Source of the DNA: Pancytospora philotis
Lineage: Eukaryota; Microsporidia
DNA: 10,643 nucleotides
Assembly: GCA_023647555.1 (NCBI GenBank)
Contig: JALRLY010000192.1
Location: forward strand, 1 to 10,643
Direction: 5' to 3'
The position numbers were made by a program, and so were the translations under genes. Every line of letters begins with the position of its first letter. Position 1 is the stretch's first letter. The notes beneath the pieces are model-generated. The model had not been told where the DNA came from. It saw nothing but the letters and a program-made list of their open reading frames with translations, and did not search any database. Below are positions 1 through 6,383 of this stretch, piece after piece.

Positions 1-2
1 TC

Positions 3-176
3 AAGTACCGGCTGTTCAACGGTCCCCACCGGCCGGCCAGGAGGGAGGATCTGATCCCCGCGCTCCAGATAGTCTGGAGAGAAACATCAGATGAGTTCAT
101 ACGGAGGCTATATCGCAGCATCCCTCGTCGCCTCACCGACGTAGTGCGTGCGCGCGGTGGCAACACGATCCATTAA
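3..176 (+). CDS. Tc1/mariner-family transposase, C-terminal 57 residues (cut by window edge)
   Basis: Frame 3 is open from the first bases to a TAA at 174-176 and gives 57 residues. The end has the typical Tc1 transposase tail: a W-R-E-T helix (WRETSDEFIRRLY), then S-I-P-R-R-L-x-x-V-V-x-A-R-G-G-N-T-x-H. This corresponds to the SMPRR...V..A.GG.T signature that closes most Tc1 transposases. The protein would be a DDE/DDD cut-and-paste transposase acting in the nucleus, but the DNA-binding and catalytic part lies to the left of the window. No stop or frameshift appears in the visible part, so whether the gene is intact cannot be judged. The inverted repeat and transposon end follow directly. Confidence 0.85.
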   Translation, partial: KYRLFNGPHRPARREDLIPALQIVWRETSDEFIRRLYRSIPRRLTDVVRARGGNTIH

Positions 177-182
177 ATTTCT

Positions 183-371
183 TCCAAAAAACTGCGCAGG
201 TGTTAGTGGCCTCAGCGCGACCGCTAGCGCATGCAGCCAGCAACGGCCAGCGTCATTGCAGTCTGCATGTTTGCGAACTTTTACTTACCGGTGGGCGGCT
301 GCTGGAGGCACGACGCTGAGCGGCGATCGAGCCCCTGTGAAAAATTTACCACACTTGCGCAGTTTTTTGGA
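183..371. repeat. Inverted repeat pair 183-203 / 351-371 in the Tc1 3' region
   Basis: TCCAAAAAACTGCGCAGGTGT at 183-203 is the reverse complement of 351-371 with one mismatch. The right arm is the subterminal part of the transposon end, six bases inside the CACTG terminus. The left arm lies directly behind the transposase stop, in the orientation expected for a left end, but lacks the outermost CAGTGC. A second nested pair, CTCAGCG (211-217) and CGCTGAG (314-320), makes the whole interval able to fold back on itself. Confidence 0.8.
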
Positions 372-377
372 GCACTG

Positions 378-625
378 TAAATGCCCGTTGCGACACTGAC
401 ATATCAGTAATTCATATCAGAAATCACTAGTAAAAGTACAAAAGAAATATACTTTTTTCATATGCATAGCTGAGCAATAATGAGCTGACTCTAGCAATAA
501 GATACTTATTGCGATAGTATTACATCTAAAGATGCTCTATACTCAAGTTTTTATTGGTCGTGTTAAAGTTGAAAGAACTCTGATGCCTAATTGTACTTAT
601 TAAAAGTACAGATAATTAAATACCC
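378..625. other. AT-rich spacer with 10-bp direct repeat and small dyad before the gag-like frame
   Basis: No open frame of note is present. The 10-mer TAAAAGTACA occurs at 431-440 and again at 601-610. The second copy forms the right half of a dyad, TGTACTT / AAGTACA at 592-610, sixteen bases before the ATG at 626. The ATG follows AAATACCC, so a CCC sits directly in front of it, as reported for many microsporidian start codons. This may be what is left of an LTR or promoter of the gag-like gene. I could not find a second copy of it in the window. Confidence 0.45.
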
Positions 626-1173
626 ATGTTTTTCAAAGATTTATTGGTGAATGAAGGTGATACCTACCTTAGCTTGCGTAAGCTAGAAGTGGTAACAGAT
701 GGCGATGATGACGGAAAGAGCAAGCGGAAGAGCGGGAAGAAGATGACCTTGGACGAGCTTATCGATAAGCTAGGGTCATTAAACGCTAGGACAGCTGTGC
801 ACAAAAAATTCGCAGAATTTTCTGAAAGAAGAGGATAAAATGCGGGGAAATTCTTGGAACAGATCGAAGCATTCGAGGAGATTGGGTGGAAAAACCTACT
901 TGAGCATGGTGAAGACCCATTTAGTAGGACAGGCCCTGAAATAGTTTGAAGGCGCGAACGGGTACCTCTTCACAACAAAGGTGAAATTTGAGTAGGTGTT
1001 CATGGAGATGTATGGAGATAGGAAAGAAAGCCTCACTATGCTGTTTGTCCAGAAGCTGGCCAGGATAAAACTGAAAATGGGTTTTTTTGGCGCTGGTTTA
1101 CTGAGATTGTTTAGCGAGTAACGGAAGTCAAAAATCGAGATGACAGAAATGTTGGAACTGGAGCTTGGGACTA
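626..1173 (+). pseudogene. Broken gag-like gene of an LTR retrotransposon
   Basis: An ATG at 626 preceded by CCC opens a lysine/aspartate-rich frame that stops at TAA 836-838. The same frame continues to about 900 with a helical segment (AGKFLEQIEAFEEIGWKN). The protein-like signal then moves to frame 3. It reads HLVGQALK, TAG (942-944), FEGANGYLFTTKVKFE, TAG (993-995), then VFMEMYGDRKESLTMLFVQK. The order G-x-A-x-x-W ... F...F is the pattern of Ty3/gypsy Gag capsid domains, and the TAG at 942 sits where Trp is expected. A further shift near the T-run at 1081-1088 would restore a FFWRWFTEIV frame. No protease or RT follows, because a Merlin scrap cuts the gene off. It could also be another retroelement ORF1. 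Assignment rests on pattern, not on a database match. Confidence 0.55.
744..779. repeat. Dyad inside the gag-like frame (AGCTTATCGATAAGCT core)
   Basis: The 16-base perfect palindrome AGCTTATCGATAAGCT (756-771) is flanked by a second inverted pair, TGACC (744-748) and GGTCA (774-778). It lies within codons for LDELIDKLG and may be chance. No function is claimed. Confidence 0.4.
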
Positions 1174-1255
1174 TTATGGGACAGAAAACGCCTTTTAAGC
1201 AAAATTTTGAAAAAAGAACCCTTAAAATTTTTTGACGAAAAATTGACACAGGTTC
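1174..1255 (+). pseudogene. N-terminal scrap of a Merlin (IS1595-like) transposase
   Basis: From ATTATGGGACAGAAAACGCC onward this stretch matches, in the opposite orientation, the start of the Merlin transposase gene near 5911. It encodes IMGQKTPFKQNFEKR against IMRQKTPYKQKFKKR there. By eye about 40 of the first 45 bases agree, and similarity fades near 1250 after a TGA at 1230-1232. The scrap follows the gag-like pseudogene without a gap and ends about 25 bases before the target duplication of LTR element A. It lacks the catalytic region and cannot be functional. It shows that at least two Merlin copies were once here, pointing toward each other. Confidence 0.75.
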
Positions 1256-1273
1256 TGGGCCTAGTGCGTGCTT

Positions 1274-1278
1274 GAAAT
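1274..1278. repeat. Target site duplication of element A, left copy (GAAAT)
   Basis: GAAAT lies directly before the LTR start TGTCG. The same five bases follow the other LTR at 5031-5035. Five-base duplications are usual for Ty3/gypsy integrases. Confidence 0.93.
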
Positions 1279-1372
1279 TGTCGAAAACATGTTTATTAAT
1301 ACTCGTGCCGTTATCTTGCATGGGGAAATTTTGCACAAAGTTTTTATACCGTAGCCCCTTTTTGCTACGACA
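1279..1372 (-). repeat. 3' LTR of element A (94 bp)
   Basis: This copy is identical base for base to 4937-5030. It begins TGTCG and ends CGACA on the + strand, so the terminal five bases are inverted repeats containing the canonical TG...CA. The poly(A) signal AATAAA (- strand, 1297-1292) lies 13 bases before the LTR end and would serve to end the element transcript. At 94 bp it is very short for a Ty3/gypsy LTR. Confidence 0.95.
1292..1297 (-). terminator. Poly(A) signal AATAAA in 3' LTR of element A
   Basis: TTTATT on the + strand reads AATAAA on the element strand, 13 bases before the outer end of the LTR. Cleavage would therefore fall at or near the element edge. The same hexamer in the 5' LTR is part of the coding frame as Asn-Lys. 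Confidence 0.6.
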
Positions 1373-1382
1373 CTCTTCTCCT
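1373..1382 (-). other. Polypurine tract of element A
   Basis: On the - strand AGGAGAAGAG directly abuts the 3' LTR. It lies between the Gag-Pol stop (1389-1391) and the LTR. A purine run in this position primes plus-strand DNA synthesis in LTR retrotransposons. Confidence 0.85.
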
Positions 1383-1388
1383 AGGCTT

Positions 1389-4300
1389 TTATGCTCGCTT
1401 CACATGAACTTTATTTAGTCTCATATTTTTAATTCCATCACTTACTTCATATGCATCTTCACCAATATGCTGCATAACATAAAATCCTGGAATCCAATTT
1501 CGGTCTAATTTTCCTTTCTTCACGTGGTTGAATACTAGTACCTGTGCGCCTATTTCGATATCTCTTTTAATAGTAATAGTGCCTTTAATGATTCCTGGTT
1601 TATATCGTTCACGGTGTTCACAGATTTTTTTCAGTAGTTCTTCATGGTTGATAGGTGCATCTGGTAGGCACAGAGCGTCCATTTCAGTATCAACAGGTAG
1701 TTTAGGTTTGTGTCCGAATCTTGCAATATAGGGAGACGTGTCAATCGCTCGATTGTAAGAGATGTTCGTGCCAAAGGCTGCTTTCTTCACTGCGTTCTTT
1801 AAAGAAAGTTGCCCAAATCTGCTCAATAGTTTCACTTTATTCCATAGCGTTTGGTTTGTACGTTCGACTAATCCTACCGTCTCGTGGTGATACGGTGAGC
1901 TGTACTCCCAGTGCACGCCGGCTCGCTTTGCCCACTCTTTAACTTCAGCATTTCTAAACTCAGTACCATTGTCAGTGAGCACTCGTTTAGGAAATGCACC
2001 TATTGCTTGTACAATACTCTCGATTGCTTTCTTGACTTCAATTGCACTTTTCTCATTTAGCGTTCTAGCCTCAACCCATTTAGTAAAATGGTCCACACAA
2101 ACCAGCACAAACTGTCCCTTTTTCTTTTCTGTATCAATTCGCCCAATGAGGTCCATCTCCCAAAGCTCATTTGGATGTTTTGTCTCCAGTGCCCGGTTCT
2201 TCGAATTCACCCGTGTGTGCCCAGCTTGCTGACACGTTCCACATTGATTCACCCAATCGTCAATGTCCTTGTGCATAGTGGCCCATGAATACCGGCCACA
2301 GAGCAAAAACTTCATCGTTGCCGCCGACCCGTGACCACTTAGGCAGTGGTATTCTTGTAGTATTGTCCGCTGCCTATCTTCCCTTACTTCGGCTATGTGC
2401 ATCTCCTTCTTCAGACCCTTTGTCGCTTCCTGTGTGTATCTACTCAGTCCGTCTGCTGCATTGTTTTCGCCTTTAATGTATACTACGTCGAACTGGTAGT
2501 CATGAAGTTTCATCGCCCAGCGGGCTAGGCGGGCGTTCAGATTCTGGGATTTATGCAGGGACGTAAGTGCTTGGTGGTCGGTCTTCAAAATGAACGGTTT
2601 ACCCACAAGATATTTCCTGAAATGCTCTAATGTCTTCACAACTGCTAACAATTCTTTGTCGGTTACTGAATAGTTTCTTTGAGCTTTTTCCATACTTTTG
2701 CTATAGCTATGAACAATATGCTCTCTGCCCGCGTCGTCCTTCTGCGACAAGATCCCTGAAATCGCGTAGTCTGATGCGTCTGTGGTGACAAAGAAGGTCT
2801 TCTCCATATCAGGCTGGTAGCGAAGCGTATGTTCTGTGATTTCTTTTTTTAGTTCTTGAAAGCATTGTTCTTCTTTCTCAGAAAATACAATTGACTTTAT
2901 GCTCCGTTTAGTCTCTCCCTCCAGAAGTTTGAACAGTGGTGCGGCCTTTCTTGATAGTTCTGTAATAAACTCTCGGCAAAAATTGACGAGACCAATGAAC
3001 GACCGTAGCTCTCGAATAGTCCTAGGCCGTTTGAATTCGCGAATTGCTCTTATCTTGTCAGGCGAAGGTTTGACAATGCCCTCTGCAACCACCCGTCCCA
3101 AGATCTCAATTTCTTGTTTGAACAGTTTGCATTTCTTGGGATTCAAAATTAAATTGTAGTCACTGATTCGCTTCATTACGCAGTCTAGATGTTGTTCATG
3201 GTCCCTCTTGGTTTCAGAAAATACGATAATATCGTCCAGGTAGGGTATCACAAACAACCCATATTCTCTCTGGAAAATTGTGTCCATAATCCTTTGGAAT
3301 GTCGGTGGGGCATTGCAAAGCCCGAACGGCATTCTGTTATATTCATAAAATCCCCCTTTGAATCTGAATGCAGTTTTCTTTTTATCCTGCTCTGCGACCC
3401 GAATCTGATGATATCCTGATGTCGCATCCAGTGAACTAAAGAATCTTGCCTTCCCTAACTTATCTAGAATCCAGTCAATCCGGGGTAGTGGATATTCATC
3501 CTTACTGGTTGCACCATTCAGCGGTCTATAATCTACGCATAGCCGCAAGCTTCCATCCTTTTTCTTGACCGGGACTATATTTGATGACCACTCACTCTTC
3601 GAATTTCTGATGATTCCGGTCCGTAACATATCTTGTACTTGAGTTCCTATCACCTCTTCCCACTGATATGGAATCGGGTATCCTTTCGCTGAAATAGGAG
3701 CTGTATTACCTGTTTCAATCCTGTGCTCCAACACGTTGCATGCTTTATCTCGAGGTAGTTCGTTACTCATTAGGTACTTGTATTTCTCTAAATACCTTTT
3801 TTCTGATACATTTTCTATCTCTGGTCCTGTTGTTACTGTTCCGTCTATGCTTGCTACGCTGGGCATTACAAGCTTGACAAATAGTTCCGCATTCTCGCAG
3901 ATCCAGTCGCTCCCCAGCAAGACGTGGTCCTGAGGGGTGTCTTCAGTAACAATAAACTCTGCCATACTCGGAATCCCCTGAATCTTAAATTTTATACTGG
4001 CTCTTCCCAGTACCTTTATCGGGGCTCCCGTCACACTTCTTAGAAGCATCTGTACAGGGGCCAGCGCTAGCCCCCTGGGAACACAGTCCCTCCGCATGAG
4101 CGAGACGTCTGCCCCTGTATCTAACAGTGCCATGCATTTCGTCGTCCCTAGCTCAAGCACTTTCTTAAAGGAGCTTACCATAGCTACCTTATCTCCGCGC
4201 CTCATCGAATAAACCATATAATTATCTTGAATTTTATTCATGCTTTGTTGTTTCTTTTGGTTTGGCTTCCCACGGCGCCACCCTTTAGACTCGACCAGTC

Positions 4301-4979
4301 TCACCACTTCACAGTCTGAAGTATAGTGCGATCCATTCCCGTGTAACCGACAGTACTTCGTCAGCCCAGAATTCCCGACCGCCTCAACTAGCGCCTGTTC
4401 AGTGTCCTGAACCATAACCTCATTAACGACCCTCTCTGGGAATGCAATCCATGCTGCCCCCTCTGCTTTGGTTACGAACGTTGTCCAATCGGCCGACTCG
4501 TTCGCAGCTTGGAGTAACATGGATTTGATATCCCCCGGAGACCGCACAATCACCTGCTTGATCAGTGATTCGCTGTTTACGCAACCCCTCCGATAGCACG
4601 TTGTTGCATCTGCTAAGAGCTTCATATATGCAACATACGTCTTCGACTGTCCTGCGGTGAAGAAACGACTAACTACTTCCGCTGTTTCTTTAGAGTTGGT
4701 AAAGCGCTGGATCAATTCTGCCATCAATGCTTCCACTGGTAGTTCCACCAGCCGGGTCCAATGCTCTGATGCCCAAGCTTCCGCTTCTCCTCTGAGGGAC
4801 ATCAGTGTCATGCCCGCAATCGTTCGGTCATCCAATCTCGAGCAGTGTCGGATCATCTTGATCCTCTCAACCCACTGCTCGATACACTCTCCTTGTTTAC
4901 CAGCAAACTCTCCCCACGACTTGTTATTCGTCGCCATGTCGAAAACATGTTTATTAATACTCGTGCCGTTATCTTGCAT
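1389..4979 (-). CDS. Gag-Pol polyprotein of element A, single frame (1196 codons)
   Basis: All proteins of the retrotransposon are made as one chain, to be cut by its own protease. Numbered from the ATG at 4979: Gag capsid-like region about 20-180; zinc knuckle 210-223 of form C-x2-H-x4-H-x4-C; aspartic protease with LLDTGA (Asp287); RT about 425-640 with Asp518 (SLDATSGYHQ) and YLDD 580-583; RNase H with Asp734, Glu776, Asp801, Asp843; integrase with H878-x4-H883-x29-C913-x2-C916 and D943, D1003, E1039 (DD35E). A GPY/F-like C-terminal segment follows (PGFYV); there is no chromodomain. The start at 4979 follows TTTCCCC and lies inside the 5' LTR, so the first 14 residues are LTR-encoded. The ATG at 4937, whose A is the last LTR base, is an alternative. 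No frameshift or stop separates gag from pol, so any Gag excess must arise by other means. Confidence 0.95.
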   Translation of the reverse strand: MQDNGTSINKHVFDMATNNKSWGEFAGKQGECIEQWVERIKMIRHCSRLDDRTIAGMTLMSLRGEAEAWASEHWTRLVELPVEALMAELIQRFTNSKETAEVVSRFFTAGQSKTYVAYMKLLADATTCYRRGCVNSESLIKQVIVRSPGDIKSMLLQAANESADWTTFVTKAEGAAWIAFPERVVNEVMVQDTEQALVEAVGNSGLTKYCRLHGNGSHYTSDCEVVRLVESKGWRRGKPNQKKQQSMNKIQDNYMVYSMRRGDKVAMVSSFKKVLELGTTKCMALLDTGADVSLMRRDCVPRGLALAPVQMLLRSVTGAPIKVLGRASIKFKIQGIPSMAEFIVTEDTPQDHVLLGSDWICENAELFVKLVMPSVASIDGTVTTGPEIENVSEKRYLEKYKYLMSNELPRDKACNVLEHRIETGNTAPISAKGYPIPYQWEEVIGTQVQDMLRTGIIRNSKSEWSSNIVPVKKKDGSLRLCVDYRPLNGATSKDEYPLPRIDWILDKLGKARFFSSLDATSGYHQIRVAEQDKKKTAFRFKGGFYEYNRMPFGLCNAPPTFQRIMDTIFQREYGLFVIPYLDDIIVFSETKRDHEQHLDCVMKRISDYNLILNPKKCKLFKQEIEILGRVVAEGIVKPSPDKIRAIREFKRPRTIRELRSFIGLVNFCREFITELSRKAAPLFKLLEGETKRSIKSIVFSEKEEQCFQELKKEITEHTLRYQPDMEKTFFVTTDASDYAISGILSQKDDAGREHIVHSYSKSMEKAQRNYSVTDKELLAVVKTLEHFRKYLVGKPFILKTDHQALTSLHKSQNLNARLARWAMKLHDYQFDVVYIKGENNAADGLSRYTQEATKGLKKEMHIAEVREDRQRTILQEYHCLSGHGSAATMKFLLCGRYSWATMHKDIDDWVNQCGTCQQAGHTRVNSKNRALETKHPNELWEMDLIGRIDTEKKKGQFVLVCVDHFTKWVEARTLNEKSAIEVKKAIESIVQAIGAFPKRVLTDNGTEFRNAEVKEWAKRAGVHWEYSSPYHHETVGLVERTNQTLWNKVKLLSRFGQLSLKNAVKKAAFGTNISYNRAIDTSPYIARFGHKPKLPVDTEMDALCLPDAPINHEELLKKICEHRERYKPGIIKGTITIKRDIEIGAQVLVFNHVKKGKLDRNWIPGFYVMQHIGEDAYEVSDGIKNMRLNKVHVKRA
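4927..4936 (-). other. Primer binding site of element A (TGGCGACGAA)
   Basis: On the - strand TGG follows the 5' LTR with no spacer, as expected for pairing with the CCA end of a tRNA. TGGCGACGA would pair with a tRNA ending TCGTCGCCA, which resembles some eukaryotic serine tRNAs; this is from recall and unchecked. The site overlaps codons Met-Ala-Thr (ATGGCGACG). Confidence 0.65.
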
Positions 4980-5030
4980 GGGGAAATTTTGCACAAAGTT
5001 TTTATACCGTAGCCCCTTTTTGCTACGACA
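4937..5030 (-). repeat. 5' LTR of element A (94 bp), also coding
   Basis: Identical to 1279-1372. In element orientation it runs: dyad CGTAGC/GCTACG, TATA box, CCCC-ATG, AATAAA read in frame, end ...CGACA. From the ATG at 4979 to its end the LTR encodes the first 14 Gag residues. Confidence 0.95.
4999..5027 (-). promoter_or_regulatory. Element A promoter: TATAAAAA with adjoining dyad
   Basis: On the - strand TATAAAAA spans 5006-4999, 27 bases before the ATG at 4979. Right upstream is a perfect inverted repeat, CGTAGC (5027-5022) and GCTACG (5013-5008), with an eight-base loop and one base between it and the TATA box. Transcription would begin close to the start codon, giving a nearly leaderless message. 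The dyad could bind a regulator or merely be structural; that part is speculative. The 3' LTR carries the same sequence at 1341-1369. Confidence 0.65.
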
Positions 5031-5035
5031 GAAAT
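5031..5035. repeat. Target site duplication of element A, right copy (GAAAT)
   Basis: GAAAT directly after the LTR end CGACA matches 1274-1278 exactly. Confidence 0.93.
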
Positions 5036-5068
5036 ACTTAAATAGCTATCACCACAAGAGTAATTCAA

Positions 5069-5932
5069 TCACTTTTTTAGTGTAATTCTTCGGGTACTCT
5101 TTTTTAACATAAACCTGAGCAGATACAGCCAGACAAGACTCTGAGCTTTCACCGCCGCCCAATTCCCTTCGATGGTGTTGGTATGCACACCAGTGACTGG
5201 ATCCTTGAAGTGCAGACTGTGGTTCACAGTCTCATGTGAGGCAAAAAGCTCTGCAGCGCCGATGTATCCTCTTCACATGTCGGATCGCATGCGTGACTCA
5301 ACGTGGATAAATCTAGATAGCACGCCTAGCAATATTTCTCGTGTGCAATTCGCGACAGGCAGCATAATAATCTACCGTTTACCTCCCTTCTCGGTAGCAC
5401 CAAGCACCCAAGTCGCATTCATCCTGTGCCCACGATGAAACTTGCGCTTACCGAACTTGGACTCGTCCACCTCGACAATCACATCAGGCCCGCCGATCTG
5501 CCCAACCCGCTTGTAGTACCGCGGGATAGCGATACGCGATACTTTTCATAGAAGGCGATGCACTGCCTTCCGCTCAATACGCGCCAGCTTACATATGAGC
5601 TTCGTGGATGCTCCATCCATCCACAAATCTAAAATCCCAAGCGCCTGCTCCCTTGGTATGCGAAGCTCTTCAAATATCGTGCCTTTCCACAAAGAACGGC
5701 GATGCCCACAGAACTTATTGGTGCACCAGATAGTGTGCCTGCCCTTGAAGACCTCCAGCCGTGCTTCCAACTTGCATTTATCGCATTTGAGCTCAGCTTG
5801 CGCCATTATCTGACTCAGAAGCTCGGTTTCCTCTCCATAGTCAAGACGCACCGTCAAATTTTTCTGGATTCTTTTTTTAAACTTTTGCTTATAAGGCGTT
5901 TTCTGTCTCATAATAAGGATATTAGCCGCCAT
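5069..5932 (-). pseudogene. Merlin (IS1595/ISXO2-like) DDE transposase, inactivated by three stops
   Basis: One - strand frame runs 287 codons from ATG 5932 (alternative 5911, before RQKTPYK) to TGA 5069-5071, near family length. It starts with a basic segment, then a zinc-ribbon-like C-x2-C ... W-C-x4-C part, then the helical LWMDGASTKLICKLARIERKAV segment of this family. The catalytic core shows VEVDESKFGKRKFHRGH (Asp at 5465-5467), an RSD (Asp at 5279-5281) and TNTIEGNW (Glu at 5168-5170), so all three acidic residues remain. Three in-frame stops kill it: TGA 5546-5548, TAG 5372-5374, TGA 5273-5275, with no frameshift. The last sits where such transposases usually have Trp. I could not identify terminal repeats or the 8-9 bp target duplication expected for Merlin, so the element borders are unknown. 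Confidence 0.85.
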
Positions 5933-6116
5933 AAGATAACCTAATGTGAAATTGAGCAAAATTCAAGCGACAAACACACCTTTTTTTAAAATAAGAAACT
6001 GAGCTCTTTAGTCCAGATGAAATATATATGCTGCTCAAAAGGTATATTAATACCAAATAATATGCGATTGCTATTTTTATATTTTATTATGCTATTTTAG
6101 ATTGCTTTTTGAAATT
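5933..6116. other. AT-rich spacer, no gene seen
   Basis: The sequence is strongly AT-rich with T and A runs. It would hold the promoter side of the Merlin gene and possibly its terminal repeat, but I could not match an inverted partner near 5036-5068. The + strand frame of the next feature is open back to 6051 without an ATG. Confidence 0.5.
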
Positions 6117-6278
6117 ATGCATTATTTTTTAAACAAAAATCCCGTCTGGGAGGCTAAAATGAGCCCATTGAGCATGGTTACAATAGTACCGAGAGAAACA
6201 AGATGCACATTCAAGAAATTTGATATAGAAGCAATAAGCAGAATAAAGTCGCAATCTATGCCAAATCCTGAATGGCAT
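6117..6278 (+). pseudogene. Unrecognised short ORF split by insertion of element B
   Basis: From ATG 6117 the frame codes 54 residues (beginning MHYFLNKNPVWEAK, later RETRCTFKKFDIEAISRIK) and runs into LTR element B at 6279. With the insertion and one target duplication removed, the frame would continue at 9875 for six codons and stop at TAA 9893-9895, giving about 60 residues. A second ATG lies at 6159. I do not recognise the protein: it has no clear domain, is basic and includes one Cys. It may be a small host gene, the tail of an older element, or chance. In favour of a gene is its less AT-rich, protein-like composition compared with the AT-rich sequence before it. Confidence 0.35.
6274..6278. 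repeat. Target site duplication of element B, left copy (GGCAT)
   Basis: GGCAT directly precedes the LTR start TGTTG and is repeated directly after the other LTR at 9870-9874. Confidence 0.93.
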
Positions 6279-6383
6279 TGTTGGAGCTTGCCAATGACGT
6301 AAGCGTGCGTGTATAAAAATTTGTCACGTAGGTCAGCCATCGGATGGCAGACCAAGAGTTCAATAAAGTCTGTTCAGTCAACA
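6279..6383 (+). repeat. 5' LTR of element B (105 bp), also coding
   Basis: Identical to 9765-9869. It starts TGTTG and ends CAACA, a five-base inverted terminal repeat around TG...CA. It holds CCAAT/TGACGTAA, TATAAAAA, the Gag ATG (6344) and AATAAA (6362-6367). The segment 6344-6383 encodes the first 13 Gag residues. Confidence 0.95.
6291..6319 (+). promoter_or_regulatory. Element B promoter: CCAAT, TGACGTAA and TATAAAAA
   Basis: CCAAT (6291-6295) overlaps TGACGTAA (6295-6302), which resembles a bZIP/CRE site. TATAAAAA follows at 6312-6319, 32 bases before the Gag ATG. Transcription would start only a few bases ahead of that ATG. In the 3' LTR the same bases encode the polyprotein C-terminus and stop. 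Factor identity is a guess from motif likeness; the TATA box is the firm part. Confidence 0.6.

Larger units (their letters stand above)
1..377 (+). mobile_element. Tc1/mariner-like transposon, right (3') end only
   Basis: The stretch holds the C-terminus of a Tc1-type transposase (3-176), a 3' non-coding part, and a terminal repeat whose last bases are GCACTG at 372-377. A TA follows at 378-379, the dinucleotide target that Tc1/mariner elements duplicate. Read from outside inward the end starts CAGTGCTCC, the CAGT-type start common in this superfamily. The left half lies outside the window, so the overall length, the left terminal repeat and the first TA cannot be checked. The right edge is inferred from the CAGTG/TA pattern and the internal repeat copy. 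Confidence 0.75.
1279..5030 (-). mobile_element. Ty3/gypsy LTR retrotransposon, element A, full length (3752 bp)
   Basis: The element is bounded by two identical 94-bp LTRs (1279-1372 and 4937-5030) and flanked by the 5-bp target duplication GAAAT. In element orientation (- strand) the order is 5' LTR, tRNA primer site, one continuous Gag-Pol frame, polypurine tract, 3' LTR. Pol order is protease, RT, RNase H, integrase, which defines Ty3/gypsy rather than Ty1/copia. Identical LTRs, a perfect duplication and an unbroken frame point to a recent insertion that could still be active. It landed about 33 bases downstream of the stop of the Merlin transposase at 5069. Confidence 0.95.

Noticed and set aside
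148..399. An 83-codon plus-strand frame over the Tc1 end
   Set aside because: It overlaps the transposase C-terminus in another frame and crosses the transposon border; composition and lack of motifs mark it as chance.
896..1336. A 146-codon minus-strand frame beginning in the element A 3' LTR
   Set aside because: Its start is the LTR copy of the Gag start running out into flanking DNA, antisense to the gag-like pseudogene and Merlin scrap. Apart from the LTR-encoded start it has no protein-like pattern.
4980..4994. GTG at 4994 as the Gag-Pol start of element A
   Set aside because: An ATG behind CCCC lies five codons downstream at 4979, 27 bases from the TATA box; a GTG start in a eukaryote is not needed.
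4657..5085. A 142-codon plus-strand frame opposite the element A Gag start
   Set aside because: It is the antisense shadow of a well supported Gag frame and LTR.
5546..5959. A stand-alone 137-codon gene on the minus strand
   Set aside because: The same frame continues past the TGA at 5546-5548 with the conserved DDE part of a Merlin transposase, so it is the 5' half of a pseudogene, and its first codon would be TTG.
6012..6100. Merlin terminal inverted repeat near the gene start
   Set aside because: I compared it by eye with 5036-5068 and found no convincing inverted match or 8-9 base duplication.
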